Positions 8,724 through 16,982 of a stretch of DNA of 64,000 bases are shown in pieces. Position numbers and translations under genes: made by a program. This DNA is from Brachybacterium halotolerans (lineage in GTDB: Bacteria > Actinomycetota > Actinomycetes > Actinomycetales > Dermabacteraceae), in contig NZ_JAEDAJ010000001.1 in NCBI RefSeq assembly GCF_016623465.1, forward strand, positions 689,963-753,962, read 5' to 3'. The notes beneath the pieces are model-generated. The model was not told the origin of the DNA. It saw nothing but the letters and a program-made list of their open reading frames with translations, and did no database searches. Every line of letters starts with the position of its first letter. Position 1 is the stretch's first letter.

Positions 8724-9944
8724 ATGACGATCAAGCGCGTCGCACTGCTCACCGCCGGCGGCTACGCCCCCTGCCTCTCCTCCGCCGTGGGAGGACTGAT
8801 CGAGCGCTACACCGAGCTCGTGCCCGACGTCGAGATCATCGCCTACAAGCACGGCTACTGGGGCCTGCTCTCCGGCGAGAAAATCATCGTGGACGACGAG
8901 GTGCGCAAGCACGCCGGGATTCTCCACAACTACGGCGGCTCCCCTATCGGCAACTCCCGCGTGAAGCTCACCAACACCGCCGACCTGGTCAAGCGCGGGC
9001 TCATCCAGGAGGGCGAGGACGCCCTCGAGGTCGCGGCGAACAAGCTCAAGGCCGACGGGGTGGACGTGCTCCACACGATCGGCGGCGACGACACCAACAC
9101 CACCGCCGCGGACCTCGCGAAGCACCTCCACGACAACGGCTTCGACCTGCAGGTCGTGGGGCTGCCCAAGACGATCGACAACGACATCGTCCCGATCCGC
9201 CAGTCCCTGGGCGCGAAGACCGCAGCCGAGCAGACCAGCGTCTTCGCCCAGAACGTCCTCGCGGAGCACGGCTCGAACCCACGCATGCTCATCATCCACG
9301 AGATCATGGGCCGCTCCTGCGGATACCTCACAGCGCAGGCCGCCGATTACTACCAGCAGTGGCACGCCCAGCAGCAGTGGCTTCCCGGCATCGGCCACAC
9401 GCCCGAGCGCTGGGACGTGCACGCCGTGTTCCTGCCCGAGATGAAGCTCGACATCGACGGCGAGGCCGAGCGCCTGAAGGCCGTCATGGACACGGCCGGC
9501 TGCGTGAACATCTTCCTGTCCGAGGGCGCCGGCATCCCCGAGATCGTCGCCGAGATGCAGGCTCGCGGCGAGGAGCCGGAGAAGGACCCCTTCGGCCACG
9601 TCAAGCTCGACACCATCAACCCCGGCCAGTGGTTCGCGAAGCAGTTCGCGGAGCGCCTGGGCGCGGAGAAGGTCATGGTGCAGAAGTCGGGATACTTCTC
9701 GCGCTCGGCCAAGGCGAACGCGGAGGATCTGCGCCTCATCAAGTCCATGACGGACCTCGCCGTGCAGGTCGCCCTCGAGGGCGGCACCGGCGTGATCGGG
9801 CACGACGAGGAGCGGGGCGATCTGCTGCGCGCGATCGAGTTCGAGCGCATCGCCGGCCACAAGGCCTTCGACATCTCCCAGCCCTGGTTCGGTGAGATCA
9901 TGGCGCGCATCGGCCAGGACGTCGAGCCCGTCGAGGACCACTGA
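8724..9944 (+). CDS. pfp: Pyrophosphate-dependent 6-phosphofructokinase
   Basis: A 406-residue phosphofructokinase. The phosphoryl-donor site reads GGDDTNTTA and the substrate motif reads PKTIDNDI; Asp in place of the second Gly of GGDG and the Lys of PKTIDND are markers of enzymes that use PPi rather than ATP. The N-terminus LLTAGGYAPCLSSAVGG and EIMGRSCGYLTAQAA are also family motifs. The enzyme converts fructose 6-phosphate to fructose 1,6-bisphosphate reversibly. A candidate -10 element TACGAT lies near 8644. No other glycolytic gene is adjacent. Confidence 0.93.
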   Translation: MTIKRVALLTAGGYAPCLSSAVGGLIERYTELVPDVEIIAYKHGYWGLLSGEKIIVDDEVRKHAGILHNYGGSPIGNSRVKLTNTADLVKRGLIQEGEDALEVAANKLKADGVDVLHTIGGDDTNTTAADLAKHLHDNGFDLQVVGLPKTIDNDIVPIRQSLGAKTAAEQTSVFAQNVLAEHGSNPRMLIIHEIMGRSCGYLTAQAADYYQQWHAQQQWLPGIGHTPERWDVHAVFLPEMKLDIDGEAERLKAVMDTAGCVNIFLSEGAGIPEIVAEMQARGEEPEKDPFGHVKLDTINPGQWFAKQFAERLGAEKVMVQKSGYFSRSAKANAEDLRLIKSMTDLAVQVALEGGTGVIGHDEERGDLLRAIEFERIAGHKAFDISQPWFGEIMARIGQDVEPVEDH

Positions 9945-10248
9945 GCAGGCTCTCCCGTCCATGAGCCGGCGCGGCCGGCTGCGCGCTCGTCGTCCCCCTG
10001 CACGGCGGGCGCGCGTGCTGTCCGCGGGCCCTGCTGACGTCGGTTTTCGCGTCGGCGACGTCCCGTTCGATCTCAAGGCCCGTCCGCGCCGAGGAGCATT
10101 CGGCAATTGCTGTGCGGCGGCGATGGGCTCGATCCACGAGGAGGCGTCCGCGCCCATCGCAGGGATGATCAGGGCCACGAGCGGTCGAGCAGCGTGCGGG
10201 GGCCGCGCGCGTCGCGGTCGGTCGACGCGAGCCGACGAGCGGGGCCGC
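9945..10248. other. Intergenic region, no gene assigned
   Basis: About 300 nt between pfp and the converging SGNH gene. Both strands have open frames, but their composition is Arg/Ala-rich and I recognise no family, start signal or RNA. A minus-strand stretch around 10178-10090 reads like a short protein fragment but carries no usable evidence. Confidence 0.4.
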
Positions 10249-10899
10249 TCAGCGCCTCGGGTCCACCGTCGCGAAGGCCTCGAGCCAGGCGTCGGCCAGC
10301 AGGCGGTGCCCCGCGATCGTCGGGTGCACGCCGTCCTCGGCGATGGTCGCCGGGGTGTGACCGGCGGCGTAGGCGCGCTCCAGCAGGTGCTCGGTGTCCA
10401 CGACGGGGTGGCCGAACTCGCGGGCGAGCGCGCGGATCCGCGCGACCTTGGGGTCGAGATCCTCGTGATAGCAGGCCTTCTCCTCGTCGATGTCGGTGAC
10501 GAACGGGAGGATCAGCAGCACGGGCACGCCCGGTCGTGCACCCGAGAGCTGATCGAGCAGATAGCGGTACCCGGCCTCGAAGTCCTCCACGGAGGTGGGG
10601 TCGTCGCTGTCGAAGCGGCGCCAGGTGTCGTTCACGCCCACGTAGACGGTGACGACGTCGGGCGCGAGGTCCAGGCAGTCAGGACCGAAGCGTGCCACCA
10701 GGTCCGGCACGCGGTTCCCGCCGATCCCCGTGTTCAGGACCTTCGCCTGCGGCTCATGGGCCGCGAAATGCTCGGCAATCAGCCGAACGTATCCGAATCC
10801 GAGGTGCTCCAAATCCTCGCGACGTCCGGCGTCGGTGATCGAGTCCCCGACGAAGACGAGAGTGCGGGCCGTAGATCTGCCGTGCTCAAAGGCATCCAT
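10249..10899 (-). CDS. SGNH/GDSL hydrolase
   Basis: A 216-residue single-domain esterase-type hydrolase. All four blocks are present: FVGDSITDAG with the nucleophilic Ser, NTGIGGNR with the block II Gly, VGVNDTWR with the block III Asn, and DGVHPTIAGH with the catalytic Asp and His. There is no signal peptide, so it is probably cytoplasmic. It resembles rhamnogalacturonan acetylesterase or lysophospholipase-like members; the substrate cannot be told from sequence. It lies 33 nt downstream of the ECF fusion gene in the same direction and may be read through from it. In contrast to the 2361-3038 protein, this one keeps a complete catalytic set. Confidence 0.9.
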   Translation of the reverse strand: MDAFEHGRSTARTLVFVGDSITDAGRREDLEHLGFGYVRLIAEHFAAHEPQAKVLNTGIGGNRVPDLVARFGPDCLDLAPDVVTVYVGVNDTWRRFDSDDPTSVEDFEAGYRYLLDQLSGARPGVPVLLILPFVTDIDEEKACYHEDLDPKVARIRALAREFGHPVVDTEHLLERAYAAGHTPATIAEDGVHPTIAGHRLLADAWLEAFATVDPRR

Positions 10900-10932
10900 G
10901 CCTCGATTCTTCCAGAGGGCGGAGGAGAATTC

Positions 10933-13095
10933 TCAGTCGACGCGGAAGTTGCTCGAACGGATCGCACCCAGTTCACCCGTGGACGGGTCCCAGTAGGCGA
11001 TCCCGATCGTGTGCTCGCCGTGATCGAGGCAGAGCCATGCGTGGTGGTGCTCCCGTCCTGGACTATCCGTGATCTCCTCGGAACCGTCGACGATGAACCT
11101 GAATTGTTCACCCCGTTGCTTCGATACGGCGACGTGCACCGAGGTGCCGACTCTGCTCGCTGTGCTGCACGACCCTTGCCCTGCGACCCTAGACCCGTCC
11201 CTCGGGCTGCTAATTCGTGGGGCGTCGTAGGTGAGGAGTTCCGAGCGTGCGCTCGCCTCCGATGCGACTCCATCGACTTCCTGCACCGCCGTGTACCAGG
11301 TGCTCGAGCCGGCCTCCGGCGGTTCGGGGGTCAGCGCCCAGGTACCGTCATCATCCACCGTGCCGTAAGCGACGTCCTTCCCGCTCTGGTCCTGCAGCCT
11401 GACGGAGGCACCCGGCTGCCCCGTCCCGGTGATGTGAGCACGTACCAGCACCGTGTCGTCGCTGTTCCACGGGTCGATGCTGGGCGCACCAGGCCGCTCG
11501 GCGACGTTCGTGGTCGGCGCGACAGGCGTCGTCGTGGTCGGCGCGACAGGCGTCGTCGTGGTCGGCGCGACCGAGGGCGTCACCGAGGATGTACCGGAGT
11601 CCTCTGTGCCGCCGTCTGCGCGAGGCTCCGCTTCGGCGCTGGATGACTCGGGCGGAACGTCCGTGGAGGGTGCCGATGCCCGGGCAGAGGCTCGCAGCGA
11701 TCCACTCGGAGAAGAGCTCTGGGCGCTCGGCGTCTGCGTCGAGGGCTCCACGGGCTGCGGCGTCTCCGTGTCCGGACGCAAGGGGTCGCCCTCTGCGAGG
11801 GACGGCCCTGATGATGCGGCCCTCCGTGCGGGATCTTGCTGCTCGGCGGGCGATGCGGACGGCGGTGACGAGGCGGCTGTGGAGACATCAGGATGTGAGC
11901 CGACCCCATCATGTGGCTGCGAACGTGTGGTCTCGGACGAGCCGCTCGGCTCGGGAGCCGCAGGGCTCGTCGGGCTCATGTCGGATGAATCGACGGACGT
12001 CCTCTCCGAGCCGGGGCTCATGGACGTCGTCGCCGCCTCCGCCGCGGGAGGCCCGGTACGCGTCGATCCGACCATATGGACCGCGAGGACGATGCCCCCG
12101 AGCACGAGTGCCGAGATCGCAGCCGCGGCGACCCATCCCCCGGAAGCGCCCGCACCCGCGAGAGTTGTGCCCGACGAAGAAGCCGGACCGGTGCTCGACG
12201 ACTGTCCGGCATAGCCAGCAGTCGTCTCCGACGGGTCCACGGGCACCGCGGACCCTGCCTCCGCAGCGACCGCAGTGTGAGCTGCGCCGACCCTGATGAT
12301 CTCCCGCAGGCCCTCCAGCAGCGGCGCCGAGCCGAGGAGCGCTGGAAGCAGGACCGCTCGCGGCCGATCGGACAGTCGTTCCAGCGCGACCAGTACCGGG
12401 CGGCACTGCTCGCATCCGGAGGCGTGCTCGAAAGCCGCGTCGTGGATCCTGGCCCCGTCCGGCTCGAGGAGTGCTCCCCGGGCATCTCGGCAGCTGGCGG
12501 CAGCCGTGGGTTCGGAATTGACGCGGATCCACGCGGCCCTCAGCCCCTCGCGGGCGCGACGAGCCAGCTGGGCGACGGAGTTCGCGCCCAGCTGGAAGTG
12601 CGCGGTCAGGGCTCGAGGCGGGACGCCCTCGACCTCCGTCATCCAGAGGATCTCGCGCCATCGGTCCGGCAGCGATGCGAATGCCGACGCGAGGAGATCA
12701 TGATCCACCAGCGCTTCCACGTGGTCCTCGACGGGGGCGCTCGCCTCATCGACGAGTGCGCTTCCAGCGTCCTCGAGGGGTTCGACGCGCTGCGAGCGAC
12801 GGCTCCGATCGATGGACTCGTTGCGCACGGTCCGCAGGAGGTACGGCAGGAATCGTCCCGTAGGGCCCTGACCGGTCTGCAGAGAGTCGAGGATCCTGAG
12901 GAAGGCCTCATGGACCACATCCGGGGCATCCTGTGCTGCGCCCCAGCGCTGCGCGACCGCTTGCGCCTCGTCACGATGTCGAAGGTAGAGCTGCGCATAC
13001 GCAGCAGATGCCCCAGCGCGCACGTCCCGCACCAGCTCCTCGTCGCTGGCTCCCCCGCGGGCGCGCGCGAGATCATGCGGGCCGTGCTCGGTCAT
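10933..13095 (-). CDS. ECF sigma factor fused to zinc-finger anti-sigma-like, transmembrane and extracellular domains
   Basis: A 720-residue chimera. Residues about 20-90 form sigma region 2 (DAPDVVHEAFLRILDSL) and about 135-190 form region 4 (SLPDRWREILWMTEVEG then a helix-turn-helix). A ZAS-like HASGCEQC motif follows near 215-230, a single membrane helix (WVAAAAISALVLGGIVLAV) near 320-340, then a 200-residue Pro/Ser/Thr-rich stalk with VAPTTTTP repeats. A C-terminal beta-rich region of about 160 residues (GQPGASVRLQDQSG and VSKQRGEQFRFIVDG) looks Ig-like. The sigma part should be cytoplasmic and the tail outside. I placed the start at 13095 (MTEHGPHDLARA, GGGGGGACGATCG upstream). ECF proteins with such C-terminal extensions are known in actinobacteria; the trigger is unknown. 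Confidence 0.85.
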   Translation of the reverse strand: MTEHGPHDLARARGGASDEELVRDVRAGASAAYAQLYLRHRDEAQAVAQRWGAAQDAPDVVHEAFLRILDSLQTGQGPTGRFLPYLLRTVRNESIDRSRRSQRVEPLEDAGSALVDEASAPVEDHVEALVDHDLLASAFASLPDRWREILWMTEVEGVPPRALTAHFQLGANSVAQLARRAREGLRAAWIRVNSEPTAAASCRDARGALLEPDGARIHDAAFEHASGCEQCRPVLVALERLSDRPRAVLLPALLGSAPLLEGLREIIRVGAAHTAVAAEAGSAVPVDPSETTAGYAGQSSSTGPASSSGTTLAGAGASGGWVAAAAISALVLGGIVLAVHMVGSTRTGPPAAEAATTSMSPGSERTSVDSSDMSPTSPAAPEPSGSSETTRSQPHDGVGSHPDVSTAASSPPSASPAEQQDPARRAASSGPSLAEGDPLRPDTETPQPVEPSTQTPSAQSSSPSGSLRASARASAPSTDVPPESSSAEAEPRADGGTEDSGTSSVTPSVAPTTTTPVAPTTTTPVAPTTNVAERPGAPSIDPWNSDDTVLVRAHITGTGQPGASVRLQDQSGKDVAYGTVDDDGTWALTPEPPEAGSSTWYTAVQEVDGVASEASARSELLTYDAPRISSPRDGSRVAGQGSCSTASRVGTSVHVAVSKQRGEQFRFIVDGSEEITDSPGREHHHAWLCLDHGEHTIGIAYWDPSTGELGAIRSSNFRVD
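11511..11571. repeat. 24-bp in-frame tandem repeat in the stalk of the ECF fusion
   Basis: About 2.5 copies of the unit TGGTCGGCGCGACAGGCGTC plus GTCG encode repeated VAPTTTTP in the minus-strand protein. The unit length is a multiple of three, so copy-number change would lengthen or shorten the stalk without a frameshift. Confidence 0.8.
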
Positions 13096-13409
13096 CGATC
13101 GTCCCCCCGGAGTCCCCACCGGGCCCGTCGCATCTCCTTGCCCACCGGAGCATCCGCGACGTGATCCGGGTACGCCGCGCATACGGACTCACCGTAAGTG
13201 CACAACCGTCCGGCTGTCTGTCCGAATTGCGAACGTCACACCCGCAGCGACCGAGATTCGGGGCCGTGGCGCAGGCCTGCCGCCGCTGTGGCGCAGGCCT
13301 CTCGAGAACCGGGCGCACGGCGCGTCATAGTTTCCCTCGATGTGCGTGGTAAGAGCAGCACGGGCGCAGAAGCACCGCCCACCGACGAGTATCGAAAGCA
13401 CGGTCGAGC

Positions 13410-13604
13410 ATGGACAACATCGAGATGACGGATGCCGACGGCGACAGCGTGACCCTCCAGGTCCGCGAGGACGGCACCTGGATCACATGCACCACCACGG
13501 ACGGCGAAGTGACGGTGGGGCCGCTTCCAACGAGCGTTCTCCAGGTCGCCGTGGCGAAGGCGGGCGTCTTCAGCGCGACCCAGCAGGACTGCCACGCCCG
13601 CTGA
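13410..13604 (+). CDS. Small hypothetical protein (64 aa)
   Basis: A 64-residue acidic protein starting MDNIEMTDADGDSVTLQVRE with a regular beta-strand-like pattern (ITCTTTDGEVTVGPLP, then a short helix VLQVAVAKAGVFSA). The composition is balanced and unlike a shadow frame in GC-rich DNA. The upstream GAAAGCACGGTCGAGC is a poor ribosome site, so translation is unproven. It is divergent from the ECF fusion gene with about 315 nt between the two starts. I do not recognise the family. Confidence 0.5.
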   Translation: MDNIEMTDADGDSVTLQVREDGTWITCTTTDGEVTVGPLPTSVLQVAVAKAGVFSATQQDCHAR

Positions 13605-13902
13605 GGCAGGAGACTCAGGAACCGGAGATCGACTCTCAGGACGGGCGCTTCGCTGCGCTCGTCCGAGGACACTGTGGTGACTCAGCCCGAACGAAGAGGT
13701 CGTTCCCGGCGCGGTCGCGCTCGCGTGGGCCGCCTTCTCGTGTCCCGATCGATCTGAAGGCGCCCCGCAGGGTACGCACAGCGGACCCTGGACCGGAGGC
13801 GGCTCACTCTGCTGCCCACCGCGGCCGCGGAGCGCCCCGACCGTCTCGCCTGAGTCCCGGGGACGAGACGGCACCGCGACCATCTCCCTCACGGCAAAGG
13901 AA
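13605..13902. other. Intergenic region before the tRNA-associated island
   Basis: About 300 nt of moderately GC-rich sequence between the small hypothetical gene and the hairpin at 13903. I see no credible coding frame, RNA gene or clear promoter in it. Confidence 0.4.
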
Positions 13903-13939
13903 AGGGCCCCTGCCTGGTGGATCACCAGGCAGGGGCCCT
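13903..13939 (-). terminator. Terminator hairpin behind the left att copy (ancestral tRNA terminator)
   Basis: A perfect 17-bp inverted repeat (AGGGCCCCTGCCTGGTG and complement) with a 3-nt loop is followed on the minus strand by a T-rich stretch. It lies only 4 nt beyond the left copy of the tRNA 3' end. It was probably the original terminator of the initiator tRNA before the island inserted. Confidence 0.8.
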
Positions 13940-13943
13940 CATG

Positions 13944-13980
<37 letters not shown>

Positions 13981-14175
13981 ATCGAGCGTCGCCTGGTCGA
14001 CCCGACGACCCCGGCACGCCCCGACGGAGCCGAGGCGCTGGACTCCATCGTGGATACAGCGCTCACCGAGTACTGCTCGGGCAACCTCAACGGCGATCAG
14101 GTGGCCGACTTCCTGGCCGAGTGTGGCGTGCGGGTCGGCGCTTCAACGGGCGCGCCAACGAGCGGTGGTCGTTGA
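13981..14175 (+). pseudogene. Truncated frame at the left island end
   Basis: The plus-strand frame reads IERRLVDPTTPARPDGAEAL, then a helical segment LDSIVDTALTEYCSGNLNGD, and stops at 14173-14175. It has coding-like composition but no start: upstream it runs into the att repeat. A GTG inside could start a short peptide. It looks like the C-terminal remnant of an island gene cut at the integration or deletion boundary. No family is recognised. Confidence 0.4.
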
Positions 14176-14214
14176 CGCGCCCGTTGGCGCGGCGGCTCGT
14201 GGGTCAGCAGAACG

Positions 14215-14523
14215 TCAGCCGGGAAGCGGGCTAGCTCCTACCCACTGGGCAACTAGATCGCTCATGACGGTCGATGTGTCACCGGAGCCGACGAACTCTC
14301 CTTGGCCCGAGTAGAAGCACACCGTGTCGAGGTAGTTGGACTCTCGAGCCAGCCATTGTTTCGCAAGGTCAGACCCACACCACCAGTGCAAGACCACCTC
14401 ATGCCTGGGCAGTGCAGGGTCCTCAGGGGAACTGCGGAGCCTGATTTGTAAAGCTTCGACATTCGCCCCGGTGTCCTCTGCCTCGACCGAAACGAGGCGA
14501 CCAGATCCGGATTCGCTATGCAT
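14215..14523 (-). CDS. Island hypothetical protein (102 aa)
   Basis: A 102-residue soluble protein, MHSESGSGRLVSVEAEDTGA at the start and a Trp-containing middle (HEVVLHWWCGSDLAKQWL). GAGGAGCTCGCTGA, a good ribosome site, precedes the ATG and lies inside the end of the upstream secreted-protein gene, 12 nt after whose stop this one begins. The two are therefore likely co-transcribed and coupled. I recognise no family. Codon use is less GC-biased than in the chromosomal neighbours, consistent with acquired DNA. Confidence 0.65.
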   Translation of the reverse strand: MHSESGSGRLVSVEAEDTGANVEALQIRLRSSPEDPALPRHEVVLHWWCGSDLAKQWLARESNYLDTVCFYSGQGEFVGSGDTSTVMSDLVAQWVGASPLPG

Positions 14524-14535
14524 TCAGCGAGCTCC

Positions 14536-14922
14536 TCAGCACTTCGCGGGTGCGGCGGCGGGGGCAACTTCGAGTTTGTCGATCATGAGCTTCGCTCCTC
14601 GATCTCGGACCATCACCTGCCAGTACGGCTTCGGCTTGGGACATCCGACCGGCTGGTACTTCCAGCACGCCGTGTCCGGACGCTTGACCCAGTCCACGTG
14701 GTCAATCAGCCAGGTTCTGCGACGCTCGCAACCAGCGGCAGAAGTGATGTGGTTGCCATCGTAGGCGACCCACGTCTGCTGGGCTGCCGCGTCGGTCGCC
14801 TGCGGTGCCGACGAGGCGGGTTCGTCCCCAGCTGCAAACGCCTGACCGGGCAGCGCCATTACGAGCACTGCAAAAACAATCGCGACGGCTCTTCTCGCTG
14901 AGAGGGAAGTAGCGCTCTTCAT
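14536..14922 (-). CDS. Small secreted cysteine-containing protein
   Basis: A 128-residue precursor. The N-terminus is a clear Sec signal peptide: charged MKSATSLSARR, hydrophobic AVAIVFAVLVMALPG, and a likely cleavage after AFA. The mature part of about 100 residues contains four Cys (around CERRRTW, DTACWKY, VGCPKP and the final AKC) that could form two disulfides. A second possible ATG lies 12 nt upstream at 14934. It is divergent from the plus-strand operon, with a very short shared promoter region (14923-14952). No known domain is recognised. As cargo of an island, an exported toxin, inhibitor or surface protein is possible, but this is speculation. Confidence 0.65.
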   Translation of the reverse strand: MKSATSLSARRAVAIVFAVLVMALPGQAFAAGDEPASSAPQATDAAAQQTWVAYDGNHITSAAGCERRRTWLIDHVDWVKRPDTACWKYQPVGCPKPKPYWQVMVRDRGAKLMIDKLEVAPAAAPAKC

Positions 14923-14952
14923 TGAGATATCCATTCTAGAAGGAGAACAGGG

Positions 14953-15345
14953 ATGTGGTGTACACCACGTGCAGAGACTATGGCTGTCCGCGCCAAGGAG
15001 CAAGGCGCTGCGTGGAGCAATCTCGACCGCGCCCGAGCCGAAGCCGAGGACGCCGCCACCATCGCGCACCCGCCCATCAGGCGTGAGGACGGGAGCTCCT
15101 ACGGCTCCGATGAGCACATCGCTTACCGGCGGGGGTTCATCGCCGGTGCCGAGTGGCAGGCGTCCCTCCCGCCGACCGACGTCGAGCTCGAGGACGCGAT
15201 CGAGGATCGGCTCTACGACGCGGGCCTCGTCCGGTCGTCTGTCGATCCCGAGGGTGATCCCGTCGCGACGGTGGACGCCCCGCTGGTCGAGGTCGTGCGC
15301 GCCGTCATGGACGCCTTGACCGCCGCGAGGGAGACCCAGCGATGA
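14953..15345 (+). CDS. Phage-like hypothetical protein (130 aa)
   Basis: A 130-residue protein with a strong AAGGAGAACAGGG ribosome site. It contains AYRRGFIAGAEWQA and a helical C-terminus (VEVVRAVMDALTAARETQR), a layout common among small actinophage early proteins, where RGFxxGAEW-type segments recur. A later ATG (MAVRAKEQGAAW) is a possible alternative start. It is the first of four genes whose starts overlap the previous stop by 4 nt. Function is unknown; small phage-type accessory protein is the best description. Confidence 0.7.
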   Translation: MWCTPRAETMAVRAKEQGAAWSNLDRARAEAEDAATIAHPPIRREDGSSYGSDEHIAYRRGFIAGAEWQASLPPTDVELEDAIEDRLYDAGLVRSSVDPEGDPVATVDAPLVEVVRAVMDALTAARETQR

Positions 15346-15509
15346 AGAACCCAGCATGCGCGATCGGCCTCCACTGGTGGAGGTTCACCCGGCACCGCCC
15401 CGCGCTCATGCCCGTGCAGCGGTGCGCGTGGTGCGGCGCGGGGCGGTGCGACTTCACCGGGGAGACCTGGACACCAGAGCAGTACCGAGGGGAATGGGGA
15501 AGCCGATGA
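15342..15509 (+). CDS. Small Trp/Cys-rich protein, possible zinc-binding (55 aa)
   Basis: A 55-residue basic peptide beginning MKNPACAIGLHWWRFTRHRP. The core CAWCGAGRC has a C-x2-C-x4-C spacing that, with the earlier Cys and His, could bind one zinc ion. Its ATG overlaps the previous stop (ATGA) and its own stop overlaps the next start, so coding is strongly supported despite its size. Short Cys-rich proteins of this kind are frequent in actinophage genomes. No function is assigned. Confidence 0.7.
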   Translation: MKNPACAIGLHWWRFTRHRPALMPVQRCAWCGAGRCDFTGETWTPEQYRGEWGSR

Positions 15510-15826
15510 CCACCGAACCGACCGAGCTGCGCGAAAAGATCGCGCGGGCGCTGGAGGCCGAGGGGCTGCACCCGAACCCCGACCAGTACGACTCCAGCAT
15601 CCACGGCTGGCGGTGCGAGAACCCGGATATGTACGGCCCGTGCACGTGCTTCCAGGAGTGCGTGGATGCCGTGCAGGCAATCGTGCGGGAGGCGCAGGCC
15701 GAGGTCCTCCGCGACGCCGCCCAAGCGATCGAGGACAGCGACAAGGCCCTGCCCGACCTCGCCATCGCCACCGCCGTCCGCTCCCTCCGGTTCCGCGCAG
15801 ACGACCTGACCGAGGGGGACCGATGA
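15506..15826 (+). CDS. Phage-like hypothetical protein (106 aa)
   Basis: A 106-residue protein starting MTTEPTELREKIARALEAEG. A Cys-containing middle (GWRCENPDMYGPCTCFQEC) is followed by a long helix. The pattern of an N-terminal short helix, Cys motif and helical tail recurs in small actinobacteriophage proteins of unknown role. It is coupled by ATGA overlaps on both sides. An isolated long helix from about residue 55 to 90 (VDAVQAIVREAQAEVLRDAA) may mediate oligomerisation. Confidence 0.7.
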   Translation: MTTEPTELREKIARALEAEGLHPNPDQYDSSIHGWRCENPDMYGPCTCFQECVDAVQAIVREAQAEVLRDAAQAIEDSDKALPDLAIATAVRSLRFRADDLTEGDR

Positions 15827-16035
15827 GCCTCGCGAAGCCCACGCCCTACGGCAACGCCGAAGACCTCGCCATGTTCAACCGGTCCCTCGTGGCGCAGCTC
15901 CGGAAGGAGCGGGCCACGATCCAGCGCGTCCGCGCCCTCCACGAGCACCGCGCCCCCGAGTCCCCGTACGTCGAGTACTGCGAGCACTGCGGGGCCGACT
16001 GGCCGTGTCAGACCGTGCGGGTGCTCGACGCCTGA
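15823..16035 (+). CDS. Phage-like small protein with CxxC-type C-terminus (70 aa)
   Basis: A 70-residue protein, last of the four-gene coupled run. It begins MSLAKPTPYGNAEDLAMFNR, has a basic helix (LRKERATIQRVRALHEH) and ends in CEHCGADWPCQTVRVLDA, a C-x2-C-x5-C motif that often forms a zinc-binding end in phage small proteins. The ATG overlaps the previous stop. Function is unknown. Confidence 0.7.
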   Translation: MSLAKPTPYGNAEDLAMFNRSLVAQLRKERATIQRVRALHEHRAPESPYVEYCEHCGADWPCQTVRVLDA

Positions 16036-16131
16036 TCCCACCCGGCCCACCAAGCCCGTCCCGGATGTCCGACCCGCGGGTGATGATGGGGGCTCGCGCA
16101 CCTCGGTGCACCACCACAACACGGAGGACTC

Positions 16132-16620
16132 ATGCTCTACCTCTTGGCCCCGCCCTACCAGCTTCACTGGACGCCCCAGCCGGAATCGTGGATCGACCTC
16201 GCGAAGGAGCACGGCACCGACCTCGGGCAGATCGACTGGGCCCCGGCCGAGGAGCCGCACTCCCCCAGCATCGTCGTCAGGCTCGCGCTCCGATATGGCA
16301 CCGAGTGCTCTCGCGGGATCGTGCTCCCTGCGTGGACACTCAGCCAGGCGGAGAAGCCGGTGTAGCTTGCCGCGCTCACCGGTCAGCTGCGGGAGTCCTC
16401 GGCACGGATCGCAGAGTCCAACGATCCCCTGATGGAAGCCGTCATCCCCGGGTGGACGAAGTACAACGCCGAGCAGGATCGCGAGCTCGACGCCAGCATG
16501 AAGGAGTCGATCGCTCGAGCTCAGGAGGACGCCGACGAGCTCCTGTCGGCCCCGGAGCTTCCCCACCTCGTGAGCATGTGGCAGCGGATGGGGGGCATCG
16601 CGCCCGCGCACGCGGACTGA
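16132..16620 (+). pseudogene. Island gene split by an in-frame amber codon
   Basis: An ATG at 16132 with a strong ACGGAGGACTC ribosome site opens a 77-codon frame (MLYLLAPPYQLHWTPQPESW at the start) that ends at TAG 16363-16365. The same frame continues without another stop for 84 codons, reading a helical, coding-like TGQLRESSARIAES, then MEAVIPGWTKYNAEQDREL, to TGA at 16620. This is best explained by a single nonsense change in one 162-codon gene. An internal ATG at 16432 could still express the C-terminal 62 residues. No family is recognised. Confidence 0.6.
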
Positions 16621-16672
16621 ATCAATTCCCGGCCTTTAACCGGCCCTGGACGCATTCTCGCCCGAAAAGCGA

Positions 16673-16710
16673 AAGGCCCCTCACCGGTGAAACACCAGGT
16701 GAGGGGCCTT
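16673..16710 (-). terminator. Terminator hairpin of tRNA-fMet, brought by the island
   Basis: A 13-bp stem (AAGGCCCCTCACC and complement), with a small GGTG/CACC inner stem, lies 7 nt beyond the tRNA 3' end on the minus strand. It resembles the hairpin at 13903-13939 beside the left repeat. It may also stop the plus-strand island transcripts. Confidence 0.75.
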
Positions 16711-16715
16711 CTCTT

Positions 16716-16791
<76 letters not shown>

Positions 16792-16982
16792 TCGACATGC
16801 TCAACTCTAGGACACCCCTGATCCGGAGTCCAGCCAGGAGGGCGGGAACGTGTGCCATGACACGTCGCTGCGCTTCGACGGTCCTGGTCACAGGCGAGTC
16901 CGAGCAGCCAGGGCGACTCTCCGCCCCGCGTCGGCCGGCCCAGACGCGCGCGGGGCCGGCCGACGTGTTCACGGTCTCCGGA

